Below, piece by piece: positions 16,409 to 23,971 of a stretch of 64,000 nt of DNA; the stretch's first letter is position 1; each line of letters starts with the position of its first letter. The position numbers and the translations under genes are program-made. Origin of the DNA: Oharaeibacter diazotrophicus (lineage in GTDB: Bacteria > Pseudomonadota > Alphaproteobacteria > Rhizobiales > Pleomorphomonadaceae); assembly GCF_004362745.1 (NCBI RefSeq), contig NZ_SNXY01000006.1:1612001-1676000 (forward strand), given 5' to 3'. Below the pieces are notes generated by a model that searched no databases, was not told where the DNA came from, and saw only the letters and a list, made by a program, of their open reading frames with translations.

Positions 16409-18094
16409 TCAGCGCGGGCATTCCTCGGCGAGCCCCGCCCTGACCGCCTCGACGACGTTCCGTGCCGCCTCGCCCGGAAACGGCCGGAGACGGCGGATGT
16501 TGGCCGCCCGCGCCGGCGCCAGCGTGTCGCCGCCGGGCGCCAGCACCTCGCGCAGCTTGGCCACCGCCGCCGGGAAGCTCTTCACCCGGTAGAGCCCGTC
16601 GTAGAGGAACGCGCCGGCGGCGTTCAAGCCCTTGTTGGTGCGGTTCTCGTGGAAGATCAGCGGCTTGTCGAACAGGGTATACTCGGAGAAGAACGAGATG
16701 CCCTCCGAGATCAGCGCGTCCGAGGCCGCGAACAGGCGCGCATATTGGTTCGACGTCACCGTCGCGGTGTTCGGCAGCTTGGCCCAGTTCTCCTCGAACC
16801 AGCGCACGTCGCCCTCGCTCATCAGCTTGGAGGCGACGCAGACGTCGAGCAGCGTCGGGTGCGGCTTGAAGACGAACTCGACGTCCTGGTTCTCGCGCGC
16901 GAGCCGGAAGACGTCGCGGTAGACCTCGGGGAAGTTTCCGAAGCCGAGGCCCTGGCCGCCGATCGACAGGTGCGGCGCGTAGATCACCCGCATCGACCGC
17001 CCCGGCCGACGGATCGGCCAGGCCTCGTCGCCGACGCCCGCGGCGAGGTCGAGGATGGCGTCGAACTTCGGATAGCCGGTCAGCACGGCGTTGCGGCCGC
17101 GAAGCAAGTTGACCTTCGAGTATTGCGCGAGGTCGTCCGCGTTGGCGCTGAAATAGCGCCACGCCAGCCGATGCAGCGGCTGGTCGTACTGCTGCGGATC
17201 GAAGTTGGCGGAATAGTAGACGTAGGGGACGTAGCAGATCCGGGTGAAGCCGAGTTCGGACGCCGCGAACTGCGGGGGGATGTCGCTGTCCCACGGCGAC
17301 TGCCGGAACACCACGTCCGGCGCCAGCGCCCGGAGCACCTCGATGCCCTGCTCGCCCTCGCCACCGAGGCGGATGTGGTCGATGCCCTGCTCGGTCAGCA
17401 CGGCCGAGATGGCGTCCTCGTATTCGAAGGCGCGCCGATCGCGCCGCCAGCGCGGCAGCGTCGCCACGATCACGTCGAAGTCGGGGTCGCCCAGCATCGA
17501 CCGGTGGACGCCGACCAGCGCCTCCCAGGCCTCGACGAAATGGACCAGGAACACCACGCGCCAACGCCGACGCGTCCGGCCGCGGGCGCCGAAGGCCGCG
17601 ACCTGCCGTGTCGCGCGCACCTGGACGGCGAGTTGCTGCAGCGCCTTCGAGGTGCCCTCGGCGATCTTCATCTGGGCGTCGAGCAACTGCTCGGCGCGCT
17701 GGTCGACCCGCTCGACCAGCTTGGCCTGGAGCCGGTCCAACTGTGCCTGCGACGGTCCCCCGGCCGATGCGGCGGGCGTCGCGGCGGCCGTCTTCGCCCC
17801 GCCGAGCAGGCCGGTCAGCCCGCCGGCGGCGGGCGCGGCCGGTGCGGCCGACGCCGCCGCGGCGAGGCCCGTTCCGGCGCCGCGCTGCGCCTTCGCCAGG
17901 GCGGCGATCTCGCCGGCGAGACGGCTGCCGAGTTCGGCGAGTTTCGCCTCCAGCCCGTCGAGCCGCGCGGCGAGATCCGGCCCGGCCAGGGCCGGGGGCG
18001 GAACATCGGCCGTGGCCGCCGTCGCCCGCGCGGTAGCCGCGCGCACCGCCGCCCGCGCCCGCTTCGCCTTCGTCCTGTTGACGCCGTCCGCCAT
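16409..18094 (-). CDS. CDP-glycerol glycerophosphotransferase (TagB/TagF)-like protein
   Basis: 561 residues. The N-terminal about 170 residues are Lys/Ala-rich with predicted coiled coil (LDGLEAKLAELGSRLAG; LDRLQAKLVERVDQRAEQLL). From about residue 180 the GT-B fold of the TagB/TagF family follows: VLTGYPKFD, YAPHLS, FKPHP and SDALISEGISFFSEYTLFDKP with LIF. These correspond to the GxPRxD, RxHP and SDxxxxxxSSxxFDY motifs. It would transfer polyol phosphate from a CDP donor to a glycan. No transmembrane segment is evident, so it is probably cytoplasmic. A CtrA box lies 52 nt upstream. Confidence 0.82.
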   Translation of the reverse strand: MADGVNRTKAKRARAAVRAATARATAATADVPPPALAGPDLAARLDGLEAKLAELGSRLAGEIAALAKAQRGAGTGLAAAASAAPAAPAAGGLTGLLGGAKTAAATPAASAGGPSQAQLDRLQAKLVERVDQRAEQLLDAQMKIAEGTSKALQQLAVQVRATRQVAAFGARGRTRRRWRVVFLVHFVEAWEALVGVHRSMLGDPDFDVIVATLPRWRRDRRAFEYEDAISAVLTEQGIDHIRLGGEGEQGIEVLRALAPDVVFRQSPWDSDIPPQFAASELGFTRICYVPYVYYSANFDPQQYDQPLHRLAWRYFSANADDLAQYSKVNLLRGRNAVLTGYPKFDAILDLAAGVGDEAWPIRRPGRSMRVIYAPHLSIGGQGLGFGNFPEVYRDVFRLARENQDVEFVFKPHPTLLDVCVASKLMSEGDVRWFEENWAKLPNTATVTSNQYARLFAASDALISEGISFFSEYTLFDKPLIFHENRTNKGLNAAGAFLYDGLYRVKSFPAAVAKLREVLAPGGDTLAPARAANIRRLRPFPGEAARNVVEAVRAGLAEECPR

Positions 18095-18145
18095 CGCGAG
18101 ATCCCACCGCCGGCCCGTTTTCCGGGCGAGAGTGGACCGGCATCG

Positions 18146-18160
18146 TTAACGGCGCGTTAA
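18146..18160 (-). promoter_or_regulatory. CtrA box for the TagF-like gene
   Basis: TTAA-CGGCGCG-TTAA, followed by CC; 52 nt from the TagF-like start in the divergent 198-nt region. Confidence 0.55.
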
Positions 18161-18230
18161 CCCTCCCCGTCGCGAAACGCGACGGCCGAAGCCCGGCTTT
18201 CCGCGCTTCGGCTCCGAACGGGACGGCGGA

Positions 18231-18245
18231 TTAACCCGCCCTTAA
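18231..18245 (+). promoter_or_regulatory. CtrA box for the glycosyltransferase array
   Basis: TTAA-CCCGCCC-TTAA followed by CC; 48 nt upstream of the first glycosyltransferase gene. Confidence 0.55.
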
Positions 18246-18292
18246 CCACGCCGCTTCATGTTTCGTTAAATTCCAGGGGGAGCCATTCGGCC

Positions 18293-19081
18293 ATGAAGAT
18301 CCTCGTCGGCGTCCCGGCCTACCGCCAGTCGGTCAGCACGACCTGTCTCCAGACGCTCGTCACCCTGTTCTCGTCCTTCGGCAAGACCTACGACCACATC
18401 TCGCTCGACCTCAAGATCGCGCAGGCCACCGTCGTCCACCGCGCCCGCAACGCCTTCGCCTCGATCGTCTGGCGCGACCCGAGCTTCACCCACCTCCTCT
18501 TGGTCGACCCCGACATCGGCTTCCGCCCCAGCCTGCTCGAGCGCATGCTCGCCTTCGGCGAACCGGTGGTCGGCGCGACCTATCCGACCGGCAGCTTCGA
18601 CCGCAAGGTCTTCGCCGCCTTCGCGCGCGAGATGGACACCGGCGCCGACGCCGAGGTCTGCGCGCTCGAATACGCCGGCGGCGGCTCGTCGGTGATCCTG
18701 GTCGAGGACCCCGACCAGCACGGCGCCAAGGAGCTCATCCTGCGCGACGGCTTCATGCGCGTGCGCGACATCGGCAACGACCTCTTGCTGATCGGCCGCG
18801 AGGCGCTCGAGCGCATCGCCGAAAAGGTGCCGTCCACGGTGCTCGAGGTCGCCCCCGACCCCTACAAGCAGTTCGGCATCACCGGCCCGGTGATCCAGTG
18901 CTTCGACCCGATCCCCGAGCCGGTCGACGGCTTCTTCCGCGAGGACGACGGCTTCACCCGGCGCTGGACCGAGGCCTGCGGCGGCGAGCTGTGGGCCTGC
19001 TTCATGGAGCCGGTGCAGCGCCGCGTCGAGGACACCGTCGCCGGCCACTTCCTGACCAAGCTCCAGCTCGGCCACGTCTGA
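18293..19081 (+). CDS. GT-A-like glycosyltransferase, array member 1
   Basis: 262 residues beginning MKILVGVPAYRQ. It has the GT-A plan: nucleotide-binding first strand, RARNAFAS helix, LLLVDPDIGF with a DxD-type motif at residues 72-74, and a late acidic motif REDDGFTRRW followed by CGGELW. GGGGGAG precedes the ATG. It is the first of four paralogous genes separated by only 17-23 nt, ending 330 nt before the first flagellin. Donor and acceptor are unknown. Sugar transfer to flagellin or to a flagellum-linked glycan is inferred from position. Confidence 0.7.
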   Translation: MKILVGVPAYRQSVSTTCLQTLVTLFSSFGKTYDHISLDLKIAQATVVHRARNAFASIVWRDPSFTHLLLVDPDIGFRPSLLERMLAFGEPVVGATYPTGSFDRKVFAAFAREMDTGADAEVCALEYAGGGSSVILVEDPDQHGAKELILRDGFMRVRDIGNDLLLIGREALERIAEKVPSTVLEVAPDPYKQFGITGPVIQCFDPIPEPVDGFFREDDGFTRRWTEACGGELWACFMEPVQRRVEDTVAGHFLTKLQLGHV

Positions 19082-19102
19082 GCGGGCGGGAGGGCGGACA
19101 CG

Positions 19103-19882
19103 ATGCGCATCCTGATCGGTTCCCCATCGGCGGACGGCGAGGTCGAGCCGATCTTCGCCCAGGCGATCCTCGGCCTCGTCGGCAGCTTCCTGGCGACCCG
19201 GCCCGACGTGACCTTCGAGATCGAGATGCCCGAGGGCCGCTCGGTCGCCTTTGCCCGCGACGTCCTCGCCAACCGGGTGCTGCAGTCCGACGACCTCACG
19301 CACCTGTTGTTCATCGACACCGACATGGGCTTCAACCCCGAGCTGATCCGGCGCATGATCGCGCTCGACCGCCCGGTGGTCGGCACCATCGCGCCGCAGC
19401 GCCACCGCGACCTCGACGCCTGGCGCCGGCTCTCGCGCGAGATGACCAATCCGCTCGCCGCCGAGGTCTGCGCGGTCTCCTACACCCCCGACGTCGCCGA
19501 CCTCGACCTCGTCGGCATGGACCCGGACGACGACGCCTCCAGGGCCGGCTTCATCCCGGCGCTGCAGACCGGCGCCGGCATCCTGCTGATCCGCCGCGAC
19601 GTCTTCGAGACCATGCGCCTCGTCTGCCCGGAGCTCGCCGAAACCGCGGTGCGCCCGGCGCTGGCGGCGATCGGTCTGACCGAGCCGCTGGTGCGCTTCT
19701 TCTCCTTCTCGCACGGCCGCACCGGCATCCTGGTCGGCGAGGACCTGTCCTTCACCACCCGCTGGCGCGAACGCTGCGGCGGGGAGATCTGGGTCGCGCC
19801 CGACGGCGCCATCCGCCATGCCGGCACGCGCGTGGTCACCGGCGACTTCCGCCGGCGCATGGCGCTGACCGGCGAAACCTGA
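19103..19882 (+). CDS. GT-A-like glycosyltransferase, array member 2
   Basis: 259 residues starting MRILIGSPSADG. DTD at residues 72-74 within LLFIDTDMGF; the late motif is VGEDLSFTTRW followed by CGGEIW. FSHGRTGILVGED precedes the acidic pair. The position of DxD is identical to members 1 and 3, supporting common origin. It follows member 1 by 21 nt in one transcript. Confidence 0.7.
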   Translation: MRILIGSPSADGEVEPIFAQAILGLVGSFLATRPDVTFEIEMPEGRSVAFARDVLANRVLQSDDLTHLLFIDTDMGFNPELIRRMIALDRPVVGTIAPQRHRDLDAWRRLSREMTNPLAAEVCAVSYTPDVADLDLVGMDPDDDASRAGFIPALQTGAGILLIRRDVFETMRLVCPELAETAVRPALAAIGLTEPLVRFFSFSHGRTGILVGEDLSFTTRWRERCGGEIWVAPDGAIRHAGTRVVTGDFRRRMALTGET

Positions 19883-19905
19883 CGCGAGCGGGGACCTCCG
19901 AGCCG

Positions 19906-20691
19906 ATGGCCATCCTCTTCGGGACCCCCAACAACCGGGGCAGCATCTCGACCAGCCATTTCCAGATGGTGGTCCAGTTCATGGAGTACATGCGCGCCAA
20001 GCGCCCGAAGATGCCGGTGCACCACAAGGTCGCCAACTGCACCGTGGTCGGCTTCGCCCGCAACGCCCTCGCCAGCGTCGTCTACGTCGACCCGCAGTAC
20101 AGCCATCTCGTGCTCGTCGATCCCGACATCTCGGTCGCCCCCGAGACGCTGGCCGAAATGGTCGACGCCGATCTGCCGGTGGTCGCGGCGCCCTACCCCA
20201 CCCGCGAGTGGGACCGTCAGGCCTTCGTCGCCGCCGCCCGCCGCATCGAGGACGCCGCGGTCGCCGAGGCGGTTTCGGCCACCTACGTCGGCGGCGACGG
20301 CGAGCTGATGCTGACGCCCGCCCCCGGCGGCGGCTCCAAGCCGATCGTGCGCGGCCGCCTCGCCCGGGTGAAGAGCTGCGGCGCCGGCGTGCTGGTGGTC
20401 AAGCGCGAGGCCTTCCTCGCCGTCGCGGCCAAGCGGCCGGATCTCCTGCTGCGCGAGGTCAAGAGCGACTACTGGAAGATCGGCTACAAGGGCGACACCG
20501 TGCTGGAGTGCTTCGAATACGCCGGCAACCTGCGCTCCGACCAGGCGGTCGAGGGCGCCGGCTTCGCGAAGCTGTGGACCGGCGACTGCGCCGGCGAGAT
20601 CTGGACCGCCCTCGAGGCCTCGGTCACCCGCTCCGGCGAGTACCGCTTCGTCGGCCACTTCGCCAGCAAGCTGAAGCTCGGGCTCATCTGA
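19906..20691 (+). CDS. GT-A-like glycosyltransferase, array member 3 (altered acidic motif)
   Basis: 261 residues starting MAILFGTPNNRG. ARNALAS and LVLVDPDIS carry DPD at residues 72-74. The late motif reads VEGAGFAKLW instead of GED-x2-F-x2-RW: the aspartate is replaced by glycine and the arginine is lost, while the following GEIW is kept. This copy may have changed activity or act as a partner subunit. Overall it is closest to member 1 in layout (KSCGAGVLVVKREAF corresponds to its GNDLLLIGREAL). Confidence 0.68.
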   Translation: MAILFGTPNNRGSISTSHFQMVVQFMEYMRAKRPKMPVHHKVANCTVVGFARNALASVVYVDPQYSHLVLVDPDISVAPETLAEMVDADLPVVAAPYPTREWDRQAFVAAARRIEDAAVAEAVSATYVGGDGELMLTPAPGGGSKPIVRGRLARVKSCGAGVLVVKREAFLAVAAKRPDLLLREVKSDYWKIGYKGDTVLECFEYAGNLRSDQAVEGAGFAKLWTGDCAGEIWTALEASVTRSGEYRFVGHFASKLKLGLI

Positions 20692-20708
20692 CCCCGCGGG
20701 AGGACCCG

Positions 20709-21512
20709 ATGCAGCCCGCCCGCATCCTGATCGCGACGCCGACCGCCGACGGCGGCCTGTGCACGGAATATTGCGAGACCGTCGTCCAGCTGATCCAGAG
20801 CTTCGCCGAGCGTCACCCCGAGGTAACCTTCGTGCTGCGCTTCCACGAGACGCACGACCTGCGCCTCGTGCGCAACGCCTACGCCAGCGAGGTGCTGAAC
20901 GACACCGGCCTCACCCACCTGCTGTTCTTCGATTCCGACATGGGCTTCTTCCCGCCACTGGTCGAGAAGATGCTGGCGGCCGCCAAGCCGGTGGTCGGCG
21001 TGGTCTCCCCGAAGCGCAGCCTCGACGTCACCAAGGTCGCCGAGATGGCGCGGCGCTTCGACGACATCCGTATCTGCGAGATCGCCGGCAACGACTACAT
21101 CCCCGACCCCTCGGCCTTCCCGGTCGGCTACGACGAGACCGGCGCGCCGGCCTACGTCCGCCACCAGGGCTCGCTGATCCCGATCGGGCGCTGCGGCACC
21201 GGCATCATGCTGATCGCCCGTTCCGTGTTCGAGCGCATGCGCGACGAGCTACCCGAGGACTACGACGCCGAGGCCCCGCCCGCCGCCCGCGCCTACGGCG
21301 TCGACGGCGGCTACCTGCGCTGCTTCGACGCCGTCGCCAGCGGCGGCGGCACCACGCTCGGCGAGGACTACGCCTTCTCGCAGCGCTGGGTGAAACGGCT
21401 CGGCGGCGAGATCCACCTCGTGTTCGACGAGATCATCTTCCACGTCGGCGACCGCCGCACCGTCGGCAACGCCGCGCTGCGCTACGCCCTGCGCCCCCGC
21501 CTCGGTCTCTGA
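20709..21512 (+). CDS. GT-A-like glycosyltransferase, array member 4
   Basis: 267 residues starting MQPARILIATPTADGG. RNAYASEVLN and LLFFDSDMGFF with DSD at residues 75-77; late motif LGEDYAFSQRW then GGEIH. A good GGGAGGA ribosome site precedes the ATG. It is the last gene of the array and ends before a 329-nt leader region of the first flagellin. Confidence 0.7.
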   Translation: MQPARILIATPTADGGLCTEYCETVVQLIQSFAERHPEVTFVLRFHETHDLRLVRNAYASEVLNDTGLTHLLFFDSDMGFFPPLVEKMLAAAKPVVGVVSPKRSLDVTKVAEMARRFDDIRICEIAGNDYIPDPSAFPVGYDETGAPAYVRHQGSLIPIGRCGTGIMLIARSVFERMRDELPEDYDAEAPPAARAYGVDGGYLRCFDAVASGGGTTLGEDYAFSQRWVKRLGGEIHLVFDEIIFHVGDRRTVGNAALRYALRPRLGL

Positions 21513-21841
21513 ACGAAGGGCCGACGAGCCCCGCCGGCCCGGACGACGCCGCGCCGACCACGCCGCGCGTCCGGGGCCGCCGGCGCGCATCGGCATCGTC
21601 ATCACCCGTTCATCTTTCCCGTCGCCGTCGTTGCATTCTGCGAAGCGGAATGAGACGGCGCATGGCAAACCCATGTTTAAGAGGCATGGTTAACGTAAAC
21701 GACCCCAAGTCACGAGGAACCCAATATTAATCTTGACCGACGTTTACCAAGTTCTTTTACGGTCGATTCTTCCTGGTCTCTTTGAATAGGGGCACCTCTC
21801 AGGACGAGAGGCGTCAAAACGTACCAGGAAGGAAGACAAAA
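21513..21841 (+). promoter_or_regulatory. Leader and promoter region of flagellin 1
   Basis: No gene is visible in this 329-nt stretch. It becomes AT-richer from about 21660, with a TTGACC element near 21734 and a TTTTAC-like element about 17 nt later that could form a promoter. Two TTAA motifs (near 21676 and 21689) have a 9-nt spacing, so they do not fit a CtrA pair. A hairpin lies at 21795-21811. Confidence 0.4.
21795..21811 (+). promoter_or_regulatory. 5'-leader hairpin of flagellin 1
   Basis: CCTCTC-AGGAC-GAGAGG, a perfect 6-bp stem 30 nt before the flagellin ATG. It is a candidate site for FlbT-type post-transcriptional control. Confidence 0.4.
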
Positions 21842-22696
21842 ATGGCCGGCATCACTCTCGGCTCGGGCGTTCGCCAGAACCTCGTCGCTCTGCAGCAGAC
21901 GACGGACCTGATGTCCCAGACCCAGAGCCGTCTCGCCACCGGCAAGAAGGTCAACTCCGCCCTCGACAATCCGAACTCCTTCTTCACGGCGTCGGCCCTC
22001 AACGACCGCGCCCAGGACCTCTCGACCCTGCTCGACGATCAGGGCCAGGCGATCCAGACGCTGAAGGCCGCCGACGAGGGCATCACGGCGATCAGCAAGC
22101 TCGTCGAGGCCGCCAAGGCCAAGGCCAATCAGGCCCTGCAGAGCTCGTCCGTCACCGACCGCTCGAAGTTCGCCAGCGAATACAACGATCTGCTCGGCCA
22201 GATCGAAGGCATCGCCAACGACTCCGGCTACAAGGGCAAGAACCTGCTCAAGGGCGACGACCTCAAGGTCGTCTTCAACGAGAAGTCCGGCTCCAGCCAG
22301 AACTTCCTGACGATCAGCGGCATCGACTACACCGACTCCTCGCTGACCTCGGCGTCCTCGGGCCTCGGCCTGACCGACGTCGCGTCCGGCGACTGGACCG
22401 CCGGCTCCACCGGTGACGACGCGATCAACACCTCGATCGACAGCCTGACCTCGGCGCTGACCACGCTGCGCAACCAGGCCTCGACCTTCGGTACCAACCT
22501 CACCGTCGTCGAGAACCGCCAGAACTTCACCAAGTCGGTGATCAACACGCTGCAGAGCGGCGCGGACAAGCTGACCAACGCCGACTCCAACGAGGAAGGC
22601 GCCAAGCTGCTCGCGCTCCAGACCCGGCAGAGCCTCGCGTCGACGGCGCTGTCGCTGGCCTCGCAGGCCGAGCAGAACGTGCTCAGACTGTTCTGA
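21842..22696 (+). CDS. Flagellin 1
   Basis: 284 residues. The D0/D1 N-terminal region (GVRQNLVALQQT, SRLATGKKVNSALDNP) and C-terminal D1/D0 (FGTNLTVVENRQNF, ALSLASQAEQNVLRLF) frame a short centre with SGIDYTDSS. The short central domain is usual in alphaproteobacteria. AAGGAAGG lies upstream of the ATG. It is transcribed alone, bounded by a strong terminator. Serines and threonines in the centre are possible glycan sites; none is proven. Confidence 0.96.
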   Translation: MAGITLGSGVRQNLVALQQTTDLMSQTQSRLATGKKVNSALDNPNSFFTASALNDRAQDLSTLLDDQGQAIQTLKAADEGITAISKLVEAAKAKANQALQSSSVTDRSKFASEYNDLLGQIEGIANDSGYKGKNLLKGDDLKVVFNEKSGSSQNFLTISGIDYTDSSLTSASSGLGLTDVASGDWTAGSTGDDAINTSIDSLTSALTTLRNQASTFGTNLTVVENRQNFTKSVINTLQSGADKLTNADSNEEGAKLLALQTRQSLASTALSLASQAEQNVLRLF

Positions 22697-22720
22697 TCCG
22701 ACCGACCTTCGGTTTCGATC

Positions 22721-22750
22721 GCGGCGGGGGCCCTCCCCCGCCGCTTTCTT
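22721..22750 (+). terminator. Terminator of flagellin 1
   Basis: GCGGCGGGGG-CCCT-CCCCCGCCGC, a 10-bp GC stem followed by TTTCTTTTT: a classic intrinsic terminator 25 nt after the stop. Confidence 0.92.
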
Positions 22751-22880
22751 TTTGCGCGTCGGTCTCGCGAAAAGCCGCCCCCCGGATCCCGTCCACGACG
22801 CCCGCACCGGCGCCCCGCCGCGGGTGAAAACGTCCCGTTCACCAACGATCGCAGCCGTTTACCGCGGATTAAGGTTAAAC

Positions 22881-22900
22881 GGTCACTCTTTGCCGTGACC
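22881..22900 (+). promoter_or_regulatory. Hairpin upstream of flagellin 2
   Basis: GGTCAC-TCTTTGCC-GTGACC, a 6-bp stem 47 nt before the ATG. It is analogous in position, but not in sequence, to the flagellin 1 leader hairpin. Confidence 0.35.
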
Positions 22901-22946
22901 CGCCCAGAACGAGGCGGCCGACGAAGCCTAGAACGGGAAGTTTGCA

Positions 22947-23804
22947 ATGTCTTCAGTCACTCTCGCCGCCGGCGTTCGCGCGAACCTTCTGGCCCTGCAG
23001 CAGACCTCGACGCAGCAGGAGTTGGTCCAGAACCGCCTCGCCACGGGCAAGAAGGTGAATTCGGCCCTCGACAATCCGAATTCCTACTTCACCGCCGCCG
23101 CCCTGAACGACCGTGGCCAGGACCTGACCAACCTGCTCGACGACATGGGGCAGGCGGTGCAGACGCTGAAGGCCGCCGACGAGGGCATCCAGGCCATCAC
23201 CAAGCTCGCCGAAGCCGCCAAGGCGAAGGCCAACCAGGCGCTCGCCAGCTCTTCGGCCACCGACCGCGAGACCTACGCCTCCGAGTACAACAAGCTGCTC
23301 GGCCAGATCGAGGACATCGCCGAGGACTCCGGCTACAAGGGCAAGAACCTGCTCAAGGGCGACGACCTCAAGGTCATCTTCAACGAGCGGACCTCGTCGG
23401 CGCAGAACTTCCTGACGATCAGCGGCATCGACTACACCGACTCGACCATCACCCGCGCCTCGTCGGGCCTCGAGCTCACCGACATCACCTCGGGCGACTG
23501 GACCCTCGGCACCACCGGTGACGCGGCCATCGGCACGGCGATCGACTCGATCAACGGCGCCCTCAGCCAGCTGCGCGTCCAGTCGGCCACCTTCGGTACC
23601 AACCTGTCGAGCGTGCAGATCCGCCAGGACTACACCAAGTCCTTCGTCAACACCCTGCAGAGCGGTGCCGACAAGCTGACGCTCGCCGACCAGAACGAGG
23701 AAGGTGCCAAGCTGCTCGCCCTCAACACGCGCCAGCAGCTGTCCTCCACCGCCCTCTCCTTCGCTTCGCAGGCCGACCAGAACGTGCTCCGACTGCTCGG
23801 CTGA
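22947..23804 (+). CDS. Flagellin 2
   Basis: 285 residues, clearly a duplicate of flagellin 1. Shared blocks include ATGKKVNSALDNPNS, QTLKAADEGI, DSGYKGKNLLKGDDLKV and QNFLTISGIDYTDS. Differences lie in the D0 start (STQQELVQNR) and centre. It has its own leader and a terminator-like hairpin at 23838. Two near-identical filament proteins suggest a mixed filament or growth-phase expression. Confidence 0.96.
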   Translation: MSSVTLAAGVRANLLALQQTSTQQELVQNRLATGKKVNSALDNPNSYFTAAALNDRGQDLTNLLDDMGQAVQTLKAADEGIQAITKLAEAAKAKANQALASSSATDRETYASEYNKLLGQIEDIAEDSGYKGKNLLKGDDLKVIFNERTSSAQNFLTISGIDYTDSTITRASSGLELTDITSGDWTLGTTGDAAIGTAIDSINGALSQLRVQSATFGTNLSSVQIRQDYTKSFVNTLQSGADKLTLADQNEEGAKLLALNTRQQLSSTALSFASQADQNVLRLLG

Positions 23805-23837
23805 CGCGGCGGACGCCGCCGACGCACACGACATCGG

Positions 23838-23862
23838 GACGGGCGCCATCCGGGCGCCCGTC
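23838..23862 (+). terminator. Terminator-like hairpin after flagellin 2
   Basis: GACGGGCGCC-ATCCG-GGCGCCCGTC, a 10-bp stem, followed by a short GCATTT. Weak T-tail. Confidence 0.65.
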
Positions 23863-23899
23863 GCATTTCCGGGGGCGACGGGACCGCCCGCCGGCCGCG

Positions 23900-23914
23900 T
23901 TAACCATCCGTTAA
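23900..23914 (+). promoter_or_regulatory. CtrA box for flagellin 3-flbT-flaF
   Basis: TTAA-CCATCCG-TTAA with CCAT after both TTAA halves (TTAACCAT twice), the best CtrA match in the window, 58 nt before the ATG. Confidence 0.65.
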
Positions 23915-23971
23915 CCATACGCCGCGCTATCGTTGGACATCGTCACAGAACGTGCGAGTCCCCGATAGGCC

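Noticed and set aside
21676-21692. CtrA box before flagellin 1
   Set aside because: The two TTAA motifs are separated by 9 nt; not a consensus pair.
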